A stretch of 64,000 nucleotides of DNA from Cryobacterium luteum (GTDB taxonomy: Bacteria; Actinomycetota; Actinomycetes; Actinomycetales; Microbacteriaceae): positions 62,001 to 126,000 of the forward strand of contig NZ_FOCN01000008.1 in assembly GCF_900110125.1 (NCBI RefSeq), written 5' to 3'. The notes below the pieces were generated by a model that was not told the DNA's origin, ran no database searches, and was given only the letters and a program-made list of their open reading frames with translations. The position numbers were made by a program, and so were the translations under genes. Of this stretch, positions 9,701-18,057 are shown in pieces; position 1 is the first letter of the stretch, and the number at the start of each line of letters is the position of its first letter.

Positions 9701-10078
9701 TTACTGACCGTCTTGACGACGATCCCACCGATCATTGAGGCGATCCATGAAGCCCTGGTTTGACTTGGCTTGCGCCGGGCGACGACCGGGAGCGGATGGT
9801 CCAGGTACGGACCGAATGGCCTTGCCGGGCGTCACAGCGATGAGCACACCACCGAACATGACGATGAAGCCAAGAATCCCCAGCCACAACTGCGCGATGG
9901 CAACTCCGGCGATGAGTGCCACGATGCCGGCGACGGCGAGCAGAACGCCGATCGCGATGGAACGATAGTTCGGACGAAGCCTCGACGCTCCAACGCTGGC
10001 GACGAAGTCGGCATCGTTGTGATAGAGGCTTCGCTCCATCTCTTCAAGGAGTCGCTGCTCCTGTTCCGAAAGCGGCAT
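9701..10078 (-). CDS. DUF3040 membrane protein
   Basis: The ATG at 10078 was chosen because GGAGGG lies six bases upstream and the protein then begins MPLSEQEQRLLEEMERSLY, the typical DUF3040 opening. An upstream start would add 14 residues. The 125-residue product has an acidic amphipathic N-terminus, two closely spaced transmembrane segments at about 40-60 and 62-84, and a basic Pro/Gln-rich cytoplasmic tail. DUF3040 proteins of unknown function (Rv2169c type) are commonly found beside mraZ in actinobacteria, which suggests a link to envelope or division biology. Confidence 0.85.
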   Translation of the reverse strand: MPLSEQEQRLLEEMERSLYHNDADFVASVGASRLRPNYRSIAIGVLLAVAGIVALIAGVAIAQLWLGILGFIVMFGGVLIAVTPGKAIRSVPGPSAPGRRPAQAKSNQGFMDRLNDRWDRRQDGQ

Positions 10079-10184
10079 CTCATTCCCTCCAGTTACGGGA
10101 TCGAGCGGGTGGGTTGACATAATCGACCGGACAAGCTCAAATCAGTTAAATCTAACTGCCCAATTCTAACCCCGCCGTGATGGC

Positions 10185-10199
10185 TAGGCTATACGGGTG
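10185..10199 (+). promoter_or_regulatory. -10 box placing the transcript start at the GTG (leaderless)
   Basis: TAGGCT at 10185-10190 is followed by six bases and then the GTG at 10197. With this spacing the mRNA should begin at or next to the start codon, and there is no Shine-Dalgarno upstream. Confidence 0.55.
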
Positions 10200-11387
10200 C
10201 CCGAAAGCAAACGCCTGGTCGATCTGGTTCAATCCCGCATCGACGAGTACCTCATGTCCCGCGAACCAATTGTGACCCTGATCAGCTCTGATTTGGCTCC
10301 TCTAATCGACTACTCACGGCAGTTTCTCAGCGGTGGAAAGCGCTTCAGGGCCCAGTTTTGTTACTGGGGTACCCAGAGCATTCTGGCCCCGGATTCCCGA
10401 CCGGAGCCGGGCCAGCCGACGGTGAGCGCATCATCGGATTCCGCGGTCGACCGGGGGGGCGCATCCGCTGCCCTGGCACCCCCCGCGACCGGGCTGACGG
10501 CGGGGCCGGAGGCGGTGGTGTCGGCCGCCAGCGCACTGGAGATTTTTCATGCCGCGGCGCTCGTGCACGACGACATCATCGATAATTCCGACACTCGTCG
10601 CGGTGCGCCGAGCGCTCATAAACTGTTCGAACGTTTGCACGAGAATGAGGGCTGGGCCGGCGATCCGGTCTCGTTCGGGCGGGCGTCGGCGATTCTGCTC
10701 GGCGACCTGCTGCTCGGCTGGAGCGATGAGCTGCTCGACGAGGCGCTCTACGACCTCACCGATCGGGTCTCGGCCCGGCGGGCGCGGCTGGAATTCAACC
10801 ACATGCGCACCGAGGTCATTGCCGGACAATACCTCGATATTCTCGAGGAACGCGCCTGGCTGGCCCAGCCGGAAGCGGAGCTGCTCGACCGGGCCCTGCG
10901 GGTGATCGTCTACAAATCGGCGAAGTACAGCGTTCAGGCGCCGCTCGTGATCGGGGCGGCGCTGGCCGGCGCCACGGACGCCCAGCTCAACGCCCTGCGC
11001 GCATTCGGCCTGCCGCTCGGCATGGCCTACCAGCTGCGTGATGACTTGCTCGGCGTATTCGGTGATGCCGCGGTGACCGGCAAACCGAGCGGTGACGACC
11101 TGACCGAGGGCAAGCGCACGGTGCTGATCGCCCTGGCACGGGAGCGGCTCGACGACGCCGACCGCGCGTCGCTCGACGCTCAGCTCGGTGACCCCACGCT
11201 CGATGCCGGCAGCATCGCTGCCCTGCAGCGGCTCATCACCGCCAGCGGTGCCGTCGACCGGGTAGAGACACTCATCGAATCGCAGGTCGCTGAGGCCATT
11301 GCGTCGCTGCGGTTCGCGCCGATCAGCGCCGAAGCCAGGCAGAACCTGCTGGACCTGACCGAACGGGTCACCCGCCGCGCGTTCTGA
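10197..11387 (+). CDS. Polyprenyl (geranylgeranyl-type) diphosphate synthase, IdsA-like
   Basis: This trans-prenyltransferase condenses isopentenyl diphosphate onto allylic diphosphates in the cytoplasm. The first aspartate-rich motif DDIID is at 125-129 and the second, RDDLLGVFGD, at 281-290; GGKRFRAQF at about 46-54 binds diphosphate. Residues about 61-110 are a Pro/Ala/Ser-rich insertion that the second synthase in this window (33034) lacks. The product chain length cannot be called. In mycobacteria idsA2 (Rv2173) has the same neighbours, so this is probably the housekeeping synthase rather than the carotenoid one. Confidence 0.88.
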   Translation: MPESKRLVDLVQSRIDEYLMSREPIVTLISSDLAPLIDYSRQFLSGGKRFRAQFCYWGTQSILAPDSRPEPGQPTVSASSDSAVDRGGASAALAPPATGLTAGPEAVVSAASALEIFHAAALVHDDIIDNSDTRRGAPSAHKLFERLHENEGWAGDPVSFGRASAILLGDLLLGWSDELLDEALYDLTDRVSARRARLEFNHMRTEVIAGQYLDILEERAWLAQPEAELLDRALRVIVYKSAKYSVQAPLVIGAALAGATDAQLNALRAFGLPLGMAYQLRDDLLGVFGDAAVTGKPSGDDLTEGKRTVLIALARERLDDADRASLDAQLGDPTLDAGSIAALQRLITASGAVDRVETLIESQVAEAIASLRFAPISAEARQNLLDLTERVTRRAF

Positions 11388-11411
11388 GCGGGCGCTGTTC
11401 GGCCGCGCTGG

Positions 11412-11753
11412 TCAGGCCAGGGCCTGGGCGACCCGACGAACTTCGGCCTTGCGTCCGGCACGGAGGGCCTCGATCGGGGGAACGCCGAGGCTGTCGTCGA
11501 CCTCAAGCAGCCAGGTCATAGCCTGCATGTCAGTGAAGCCGTCGTCGGCCAGCACGAACAGGGTGCCGCGCAGTTCGGGAACGGGGGCACCGTCACGCAG
11601 AAACAGCGCCGGAACCGACACGACGTTGTCCCGCCGGATGGCCAGCAGGTACTTGTCGTCGATCAGGTGCCGCACGCGGCTCTGGCTCATTCCGAGCAGG
11701 TTGACAAGGGCAGGAATAGTCAGCCACTCGGGCTCTGAAGACACGTCACTCAC
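11412..11753 (-). CDS. Rv2175c-family DNA-binding protein
   Basis: This 113-residue protein has an N-terminal winged-helix-like segment (LTIPALVNLLGMSQSRVRHLIDD) and a C-terminal domain (ELRGTLFVLADDGFTDMQAMTWLLEVDDSLG, of which only parts are diagnostic) matching Rv2175c. In Mycobacterium tuberculosis Rv2175c binds DNA and is phosphorylated by PknL, whose gene is adjacent. Here the kinase gene lies 1.6 kb away, with one LysM gene between. The GTG start is followed by an acidic N-terminus. It converges with the polyprenyl synthase gene. Confidence 0.82.
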   Translation of the reverse strand: MSDVSSEPEWLTIPALVNLLGMSQSRVRHLIDDKYLLAIRRDNVVSVPALFLRDGAPVPELRGTLFVLADDGFTDMQAMTWLLEVDDSLGVPPIEALRAGRKAEVRRVAQALA

Positions 11754-11954
11754 CCCTGTAGCTTCCCATAATTTGGGGCTGCGGTGAAACCTTCGGCCGC
11801 TTTTTTGTCGTGATCAGTGCTAATACGTGCCGCCCGTTCAATTGACTCCCCCTCTAAATTGTGAAAACCTCGGAGTGGGGATTGCTGCACGCGACTCGAT
11901 GCTGTACGAACGTGAGGTACGGATCGGCCGTGTGCGCACAATGAACGGAGCACC

Positions 11955-13247
11955 ATGTCGACCAGGCTGAAAACGAATACGACGGATGCCGCGGCGCCCG
12001 CCGGGCGCGGAGCGACCGTTGCCGATTTATCCGGCGCGCAGGGTGCTGCTGCTGCTGCTGCGAAACAGCGGGCGAAGAAGCCCGCTTCGCTGACCGTACC
12101 CATCGTGCTCGTGGGCACCCTTGCGATCAGCCTCAATCTGGCCGCGCCCGCCCAGGCTCAGGCCTTGGCGAAGAAGCCCCTCAAATCGAAGTTCGCCGAG
12201 ACGACGCCCGTTCTGTCGGTGGCCGCAGTCGCCGCCGTGCAGGTCGCGCCGGCGCAGTACGCGGTCGTGGACGGCGACACCGTGAGCGGTATCGCCGCCC
12301 GGTTCGGCCTGTCGACGGCGGCCGTGCTGGCGCTGAACGGTCTCGATTCCCGGGCCCTGATCTTTGCCGGCCAGGTTTTGACCCTGACCCTGGCGGCTCC
12401 GCCAGCCGTTGCGCCGGTCGCGCCGGCGGCATCCGCTGGCAGCTACACCGTGCAGAGCGGGGACACCATCAGCGGCATCGCCACCGCCCACGGGCTGAAG
12501 ACCACCGATGTTCTCGGGGCGAACGGCCTGACCGGGAGCAGCGTCATCTTTCCCGGCCAGGTTATTCTGCTGGCCGCAGCGCCGGCGATGGAGTCGGCGG
12601 TGCACGTGGCGCCGGTCGCCGCAGCGGCGGCCACGCACACGATCGCTTCGGGCGAGACCATCACGGCCGTGGCCGACGCAGCCGGGGTGAGCGTGCAGGC
12701 CGTGCTCGACGCCAATGGTCTTGGCTGGTCGAGCATCATCTACCCGGGGCAGGTGTTGACCCTCCCGGTCACCGGGCCACCGGCATCCGTTGCTGCGGTT
12801 GCCGCACCGATCACCGTGGCCACCGCCGGTGTGATCACCCCGATGTCCGACGAGATGCGCGTGAACGCCCAGACGATCGTGTCGGTCGGGCGAGGCGCGG
12901 GCGTGAGCGATGCCGGTCTCGTCGTCGCGCTGGCCGCAGCGGCCCAGGAATCGGGGCTGCGCAACGTCGACTACGGCGACCGGGATTCCCTGGGTCTGTT
13001 CCAGCAGCGCCCGAGCGCCGGCTGGGGCACCCCGGAGCAGGCACTCGACCCGGTTCGAGCCAGCCTCGCCTTCTTCGGCGGGGCGAGCAACCCGAACCCG
13101 GATGTGACCCGCGGCCTGCTCGACATTCCCGGCTGGGAGTCAATGACCGTGACCCAGGCGGCGCAAGCCGTTCAAATTTCGGCCTACCCTGACCACTACG
13201 CCAAGTGGGAAACGTCGGCGCGGGCCTGGCTCAGCCAAATCGGCTGA
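11955..13247 (+). CDS. Secreted protein with three LysM domains and a lysozyme-like C-terminal domain
   Basis: The 430-residue protein has a long cytoplasmic N-terminus, one hydrophobic segment at about 47-66 ending in AAPAQAQA (signal peptide or anchor), then three LysM repeats: YAVVDGDTVSGIAARFG, YTVQSGDTISGIATAHG and HTIASGETITAVADAAG. The last about 130 residues contain AAAAQESGLRNVDYGDRDSL and GLFQQRPSAGWGTPEQ, a transglycosylase-like fold in which the Glu of QESG is the likely catalytic acid. It should bind and perhaps cleave peptidoglycan. GGAGC precedes the ATG. It lies divergently beside the Rv2175c-like gene and upstream of the PASTA kinase. Confidence 0.85.
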   Translation: MSTRLKTNTTDAAAPAGRGATVADLSGAQGAAAAAAKQRAKKPASLTVPIVLVGTLAISLNLAAPAQAQALAKKPLKSKFAETTPVLSVAAVAAVQVAPAQYAVVDGDTVSGIAARFGLSTAAVLALNGLDSRALIFAGQVLTLTLAAPPAVAPVAPAASAGSYTVQSGDTISGIATAHGLKTTDVLGANGLTGSSVIFPGQVILLAAAPAMESAVHVAPVAAAAATHTIASGETITAVADAAGVSVQAVLDANGLGWSSIIYPGQVLTLPVTGPPASVAAVAAPITVATAGVITPMSDEMRVNAQTIVSVGRGAGVSDAGLVVALAAAAQESGLRNVDYGDRDSLGLFQQRPSAGWGTPEQALDPVRASLAFFGGASNPNPDVTRGLLDIPGWESMTVTQAAQAVQISAYPDHYAKWETSARAWLSQIG

Positions 13248-13330
13248 CCCGTCCAGGCCCGGCGGGGCCCGGTGACCCCCGACCGGGACGGTTTCTGCGC
13301 GCCGCGCGTCGGTGCCCCCACCGAATTCCG

Positions 13331-13345
13331 TAGAATCAAGGAGTG
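13331..13345 (+). promoter_or_regulatory. -10 box for leaderless kinase transcript
   Basis: TAGAAT at 13331-13336 precedes the GTG at 13343 by exactly six bases (CAAGGA). The AAGGA abuts the start codon, too close to act as a Shine-Dalgarno, so initiation at a leaderless mRNA 5' end is more likely. Confidence 0.6.
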
Positions 13346-15319
13346 AGCGTTCCCTCGACCGACCCGCTGATCGGCCGTCTAATCGACGGCCGGTATCAAG
13401 TGCGCTCCCGCATCGCGCGCGGGGGCATGGCCACGGTCTACCTCGCCACCGACCTGCGGCTCGAACGGCGGGTCGCGATCAAGATCATGCACGGCCATCT
13501 CGCCGACGACAGCGCGTTCAAGATCCGCTTCATTCAAGAGGCTCGGTCGGCGGCGCGGCTGGCCCACCCCAACGTTGTCAACGTGTTCGATCAGGGCCAG
13601 GACGCCGACATGGCCTACCTCGTCATGGAGTACCTGCCGGGCATCACGCTGCGCGACCTGCTCAAGGATTACGGCCGGCTCACCCCCGAGCAGACCCTCG
13701 ACATTCTCGAAGCCGTACTCAGCGGCCTCGCCGCCGCCCACAAGGCTGGCATCGTGCACCGCGACGTGAAGCCGGAGAACGTGCTGCTCGCCGACGACGG
13801 CCGCATCAAGATCAGCGACTTCGGGCTGGCCCGCGCGGTCAACAACAACACGGCGACCGGCCAGGCGCTGCTCGGCACCATCGCCTATCTCTCCCCCGAG
13901 CTCGTCACGCGCGGCATCGCCGATGCGCGCAGCGACATCTACGCCCTCGGCATCATGACCTTCGAAATGCTCACCGGCGAACAGCCCTACGTGGGTGAAG
14001 CGCCCATGCAGATCGCCTACCAGCACGCCAACGACACCGTGCCGATGCCGAGCAGTCGGGTTCCCGCCATCCCGCGCGAACTCGACGAACTCGTGCTCTG
14101 GGCCACCGCGCGCGATCCCGAAGACCGTCCCCGGGACGCGCGGGTCATGCTCGACCAGCTGCACGATGTGAGCGCGCTCGTGCGCGACGCCACACAGGAG
14201 CTTGCCCTGCAGTCCACCATGGTGTTGCCCGCCAGTATGCGCACCGGTGCCAACGCCCTCGCGGATGCCGAAACGCAGGTTCTCGGCGGCAAGCTCGCTC
14301 CCACAAAACCTCCCGCCGCGACCCTGCTGGGCATCCACCCGGTCGGCACCGGCCCGGTCGATCCACCCGACAGCGGCGACCTCCTGAGCAAGAAAGCCGA
14401 CAAACGAAAACGACGCGGGTTCTGGCTGTTTGCCCTCGTCATCCTCCTCGCCGCTGCCCTCGGCGGAACCGGTTGGTACTTCGGCTCTGGCCCCGGGTCT
14501 GACGTGTCCATCCCCGACTTCGCCGCCGCCTCGCCCGAGGCTGCGTCATCCCAGCTGACCGGGCTGGGGCTGGTTCCCGAGCTTGGCGGTGCGTTCAGCG
14601 CCACCATCGCCGAGGGACTTGTCATCGGCACCGATCCGGATGCCGGCAGTCGTGTACCGCAAGACAGCACCGTCACGATCATCGTCTCCCAGGGGCTGCA
14701 ACCCGTCACCCTGCCGGCCCTGGCCGGATTGTCGCAGGAGGCGGCATCCACTGCCATTACCGACCTCAAAGCCGTGGTCGGCAGTATCGACCCCGTCTTC
14801 AGCGGCGATGTTCCCGAGGGGTCGGTCGTGTCGGCCAGCAAGGAGTCCGACGGTGCCGACGTCTCGGCCGGGGGCGCCTATTTCGAAGGCCTGACCGTGA
14901 ACCTCGTCGTCTCGCTCGGGGCCATCCCGAACGTCGACGGCAAGACCGTGGCCGAGGCCACCGACATTCTGGCCGGCAAGAACCTGCTCGTGGTCTCCGG
15001 CGAAGAGACCTACAGCGACACGGTGGCCGAGAGCGACGTCATCACCGCGCAGGTACCGGAAGGAACCATTCGCGAGGGTGCCACACTCACCCTGGTCATC
15101 TCCCGCGGGCCCGAGCCGGTGATCGTGCCGAATGTCGTCGGCATGTCCTGGGCGGACGGCAAGAAGGCACTGACCGATCTGGGCTTCGAGTTGAAGTACA
15201 ACCTGGCCGCTGATGCCATCGCCGCCATTCTCAAGGTCGCGTCGACGGATCCCGTGGCGGGCACGGCCGCGCCGAAGAACAGCGTCATCACCGTCAACCC
15301 GACGAACCCCTTCGGGTAG
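13343..15319 (+). CDS. pknL: Transmembrane Ser/Thr protein kinase with four PASTA domains
   Basis: This Hanks-type kinase senses cell-wall fragments and phosphorylates cytoplasmic targets. The 658-residue protein has a kinase domain (about 18-280) with catalytic Lys47, HRDVKPEN at 139-146 and DFG at 159-161. A juxtamembrane linker, a transmembrane segment at about 358-378 and four extracellular PASTA repeats follow to the C-terminus. Position next to Rv2175c-like, idsA-like and aroG genes matches mycobacterial pknL, though domain content is PknB-like. A hairpin overlaps its stop codon. Confidence 0.9.
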   Translation: MSVPSTDPLIGRLIDGRYQVRSRIARGGMATVYLATDLRLERRVAIKIMHGHLADDSAFKIRFIQEARSAARLAHPNVVNVFDQGQDADMAYLVMEYLPGITLRDLLKDYGRLTPEQTLDILEAVLSGLAAAHKAGIVHRDVKPENVLLADDGRIKISDFGLARAVNNNTATGQALLGTIAYLSPELVTRGIADARSDIYALGIMTFEMLTGEQPYVGEAPMQIAYQHANDTVPMPSSRVPAIPRELDELVLWATARDPEDRPRDARVMLDQLHDVSALVRDATQELALQSTMVLPASMRTGANALADAETQVLGGKLAPTKPPAATLLGIHPVGTGPVDPPDSGDLLSKKADKRKRRGFWLFALVILLAAALGGTGWYFGSGPGSDVSIPDFAAASPEAASSQLTGLGLVPELGGAFSATIAEGLVIGTDPDAGSRVPQDSTVTIIVSQGLQPVTLPALAGLSQEAASTAITDLKAVVGSIDPVFSGDVPEGSVVSASKESDGADVSAGGAYFEGLTVNLVVSLGAIPNVDGKTVAEATDILAGKNLLVVSGEETYSDTVAESDVITAQVPEGTIREGATLTLVISRGPEPVIVPNVVGMSWADGKKALTDLGFELKYNLAADAIAAILKVASTDPVAGTAAPKNSVITVNPTNPFG

Positions 15320-15331
15320 CGCAGCCCGAAG
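15310..15331 (+). terminator. Hairpin across the kinase stop codon
   Basis: CTTCGGG at 15310-15316 and CCCGAAG at 15325-15331 form a perfect 7-bp stem with an 8-nt loop that contains the TAG stop. There is no T run, so termination here would be of the T-less type often proposed for actinobacteria. Confidence 0.45.
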
Positions 15332-15341
15332 CATCCGCTCG

Positions 15342-15439
15342 CCGACTCGTGAGTTTCGATCACCGAGGTATGAGTTTCGGCCCGATTTCGGTGGCAAACT
15401 CACACCTCGACGACGCCCACCTCGAAAACTCACGGCTCG
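15342..15439. repeat. Nested inverted repeat
   Basis: The inner arms are CGAGGTATGAGTTT (15364-15377) and AAACTCACACCTCG (15396-15409), complementary apart from one position, around an 18-nt loop. The outer arms, GTGAGTTTCG near 15349-15358 and CGAAAACTCAC at 15423-15433, pair with one extra A. The word GAGTTTCG is used three times, which suggests duplication of a palindromic unit. Confidence 0.6.
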
Positions 15440-15490
15440 ACGAAACTCGTCGCCTCAGAGCCGCTCTGCGTGTAGCGGCGGAGGCGGGTT

Positions 15491-15592
15491 GTTCGCGGAG
15501 TTGCGAGTTTTCGGGCGTTCCCGGGGACTCCGCACGCTTTTCGCGGAGGCCCCGGGAAGGCCCGAATGTTTGAGCGGGGAGCGGATGACCCG
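15491..15592 (+). repeat. Structured intergenic repeat, copy A
   Basis: Conserved left flank TTCGCGGAGTTGCGAGTT, then a hairpin at 15511-15565 whose arms pair over about 21 bp with two mismatched positions, loop ACGCTTTTC, then the right flank ATGTTTGAGCGGGGAGCGGA. Copies B (21124-21166) and C (27671-27770) share the flanks; C also shares the loop and keeps the hairpin with a different stem sequence. Confidence 0.65.
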
Positions 15593-15754
15593 TTTCCGGC
15601 GCGGGCCGCATCCAAAACGTGCGGTAGCGCGGCGGGGAGCGGATGCCCCGTCGACGCCGCGGGTCGCCGCGCGAAACCGGAGCGGATGACCCGTTCCGGC
15701 GCGGGCCGCGACAGGAGCGCGAGTGTCGGCATCCGCTCACGGGCCCACCTTATG

Positions 15755-15788
15755 TCCCTGGGCCCAGTTTATAAACTGGGCCCAGGGA
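15755..15788. repeat. Perfect 34-bp palindrome
   Basis: The 17-bp half TCCCTGGGCCCAGTTTA is followed directly by its exact reverse complement, with TTTATAAA at the centre. It lies about 30 bp beyond the aroG stop codon, where it could act as a bidirectional terminator, although neither side ends in a T run. Confidence 0.75.
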
Positions 15789-15807
15789 CGGGGCCCAGGC
15801 CCCGTCC
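15786..15807 (-). terminator. GC-rich inverted repeat just after aroG
   Basis: GGACGGGGCC and GGCCCCGTCC flank a 2-nt loop, forming a 10-bp perfect stem ten bases beyond the aroG stop. It touches the 34-bp palindrome, so two hairpins stand in series. Termination is likely from position, but not proven because no T run follows. Confidence 0.5.
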
Positions 15808-15817
15808 AGCGAAGGGG

Positions 15818-17188
15818 CTAGCGGGCGGCCAGCTCCTCGGCCACCAGGAAGGCGAGTTCGAGGGACTGCATGTGGTTGAGGCGGGGGTCGCAGAGCGACT
15901 CGTAGCGGGTTGCCAGGGCGGCCTCATCGATGTGCTCCGAGCCGCCGAGGCACTCGGTGACGTCGTCGCCGGTGAGTTCGACGTGGATTCCGCCCGGGTG
16001 CGTTCCCACGGCGCGGTGCGACTCGAAGAAGCCCTTAACCTCGTCGACGACGTCGTCGAAACGACGGGTCTTGTAGCCGGTCGGCGTGGTGACGCCGTTA
16101 CCGTGCATCGGGTCGGTGACCCACAGCGGCGTCGCCTCGCTCGCCTTGATGGCTTCGAGCAGGGGCGGCAGGGCGTCGCGCACCTTGCCGGCACCCATGC
16201 GGGTGATGAAGGTCAGGCGGCCCGGTTCGCGGTTCGGGTCGAGCTTGTCGACCAGGCGCAGCATGTCGTCGGCCGAGGTGGTCGGGCCGAGCTTGACGCC
16301 GATCGGGTTGCGCACCCGCGACAGAAAGTCCACGTGGGCACCATCGAGGTCGCGGGTGCGTTCCCCAATCCAGATGAAGTGGGCCGAGGTGTTGTACGGC
16401 GTTCCGGTGCGCGAATCGATGCGCGTCATCGGGCGCTCGTAGTCCATCAGCAGGCCCTCGTGGCTGGTGTAGAACTCGGTGCGGCGCATGGCTTCGAAGT
16501 CGGCGCCGCACGCGATCATGAATTTGATCGCCCGGTCGATCTCCTTGGCTACCTTCTCGTAGCGCTGGTTGGCCGGGTTCGCGGCGAAGCCCTGGTTCCA
16601 GCTGTGCACCTGGCGCAGGTCGGCGAAGCCGCCCTGCGTGAAGGCGCGAATCAGATTGAGGGTCGACGCCGAGGTGTGGTAAGCCTTGACCAGCCGGTCC
16701 GGGTCGGCTTCACGCGACTCGGGGGTGAACGGGTAGCCGTTGACGATGTCGCCGCGGTAGGCCGGCAGTGTGACGTCGCCGCGGGTCTCAAAGTCGCTCG
16801 AGCGGGGCTTGGCGAACTGGCCGGCCATGCGCCCCATCTTGATCACCGGCATCGACGCACCGTAGGTGAGCACAACGGCCATCTGCAGCACGGTCTTGAC
16901 ACGGTTGCGAATCTGATCGGCCGTTGCACCGCTGAAGGTTTCGGCGCAGTCGCCGCCCTGCAGCAGAAAACCCTGACCTCCGGCGGCCTGGGCGAGCCGA
17001 TCGCGCAGAATGTCGACCTCACCGGCGAAGACCAGCGGCGGCTGCGTCGCCAGCTCAGCGGATGCCGCAGCCACCCTGGCCGCGTCGGGCCAGGTGGGCT
17101 GCTGCTTGATCGGCAAGGTGCGCCAGTGGTCCAGACCCGTGATTACAGAGGCTTCTGCGGCAACGATGGGCTCGGTGGGGTCTACCAC
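15818..17188 (-). CDS. aroG: Class II 3-deoxy-7-phosphoheptulonate synthase
   Basis: DAHP synthase joins phosphoenolpyruvate and erythrose 4-phosphate in the first step of the shikimate pathway. The 456-residue protein matches the plant/actinobacterial class II type throughout: GGDCAETFSG near 98, RMAGQFAKPRS near 144, a HEGLL segment after FYTS, GVKLGPTTSADD, RMGAGKVRDALPPLLEAI, WVTDPMHGNG and GGIHVELTGDDVTECLGG. Start is GTG with AGGAA ten bases upstream. It stands alone between repeat-rich DNA and plsC, in the same order as mycobacterial aroG near pknL. Confidence 0.96.
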   Translation of the reverse strand: MVDPTEPIVAAEASVITGLDHWRTLPIKQQPTWPDAARVAAASAELATQPPLVFAGEVDILRDRLAQAAGGQGFLLQGGDCAETFSGATADQIRNRVKTVLQMAVVLTYGASMPVIKMGRMAGQFAKPRSSDFETRGDVTLPAYRGDIVNGYPFTPESREADPDRLVKAYHTSASTLNLIRAFTQGGFADLRQVHSWNQGFAANPANQRYEKVAKEIDRAIKFMIACGADFEAMRRTEFYTSHEGLLMDYERPMTRIDSRTGTPYNTSAHFIWIGERTRDLDGAHVDFLSRVRNPIGVKLGPTTSADDMLRLVDKLDPNREPGRLTFITRMGAGKVRDALPPLLEAIKASEATPLWVTDPMHGNGVTTPTGYKTRRFDDVVDEVKGFFESHRAVGTHPGGIHVELTGDDVTECLGGSEHIDEAALATRYESLCDPRLNHMQSLELAFLVAEELAAR

Positions 17189-17286
17189 GGGATGATTCCT
17201 GTTTTCTCTGTTGAACCGGCAGCGGGTACCGGCCCGAAATGGATGAGGTGCGCCGCGCCAAAGCCGCAGACAGCACTTCTTTCAGC

Positions 17287-17976
17287 CTAGCGCGAAAGGC
17301 TCGCCCGCTTTTCTTTCACGGAGGAGGCGTAGACGTCGACGTATTCCTGGGTGCTCAGGCGCTGCAACTCATACATGAGCTCGTCGGTGACGCTGCGCAG
17401 CACAAAGCGATCGCCTTCCATCCCCTCGAACCGGGTGAAGTCCAGCGGCTTGCCGATGACGATGCCGATGCGTCGCACCTGAGGAATGCGCGTGCCGGTC
17501 GGCATGGCCTTCTCGGTGTCGATCATGGCCACCGGAATGACCGTCACACCCGATTCCAGCACCATCCGCGCCACGCCGGTGCGGCCGCGATACAGGCGGG
17601 CGTCCGGGCTGCGCGTGCCTTCGGGATAGATTCCGAGAATGCGGCCTTCACCGAGCACGCGCAGGCCGGTGTTGAGGGAATCCTCCGAGGCCTTGCCGCC
17701 CGACCGGTCGATGGGCAGCTGGCCGGCAGCGGTGAGAAACTGCCGCGTCGCCCAGCCTTTGACGCCCTTTCCGGTGAAATAGTCGCTCTTGGCCAGAAAA
17801 GCCACCCGGCGCGGCACGACGAGCGGCAGAAAGACCGAGTCGATGAACGACAGGTGATTGCTGGCCAGAATAACCGGGCCGGTCTTCGGAATATTCTCCA
17901 AGCCGATGATCCACGGTCGAAACAGGGTGAGCAACAGCGGGCCGATAACGATGTTCTTCATGAACCAATAGAACAT
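17287..17976 (-). CDS. 1-acylglycerol-3-phosphate acyltransferase family protein
   Basis: This PlsC-family membrane enzyme probably acylates lysophosphatidate in phospholipid synthesis. The ATG at 17976 follows AAAGGAG by five bases, so it is preferred over the GTG two codons upstream. The 229-residue protein opens with a hydrophobic helix, then has the catalytic NHLSFIDSVFLP (HX4D) motif, the YPEGTRSPD motif and a VIPVAMI block. A similar gene (Rv2182c) lies near aroG in mycobacteria. Confidence 0.88.
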   Translation of the reverse strand: MFYWFMKNIVIGPLLLTLFRPWIIGLENIPKTGPVILASNHLSFIDSVFLPLVVPRRVAFLAKSDYFTGKGVKGWATRQFLTAAGQLPIDRSGGKASEDSLNTGLRVLGEGRILGIYPEGTRSPDARLYRGRTGVARMVLESGVTVIPVAMIDTEKAMPTGTRIPQVRRIGIVIGKPLDFTRFEGMEGDRFVLRSVTDELMYELQRLSTQEYVDVYASSVKEKRASLSR

Positions 17977-18057
17977 TCGCACTCCTTTATCCGACTACGA
18001 AAGCCTAGTCGCCCCGCAGCAGAGCGGATGCCGCGCGCTGCCCCGCACACACGTCGC

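Larger units (their letters stand above)
15320..15817. other. Non-coding gap of 498 bp filled with inverted and direct repeats
   Basis: No credible gene is seen between the kinase and aroG. The gap holds a nested inverted repeat (15342-15439), a long hairpin repeat shared with other intergenic regions (15491-15592), a near-identical 30-bp direct repeat (about 15580-15610 and 15679-15709), a 34-bp perfect palindrome (15755-15788) and a second inverted repeat (15786-15807). Open frames here are short and have no ribosome binding sites. Confidence 0.8.

Noticed and set aside
15566-17290. 574-codon plus-strand frame covering the repeat-rich gap and aroG complement
   Set aside because: No coherent domain; the aroG strand has all class II DAHP synthase motifs.
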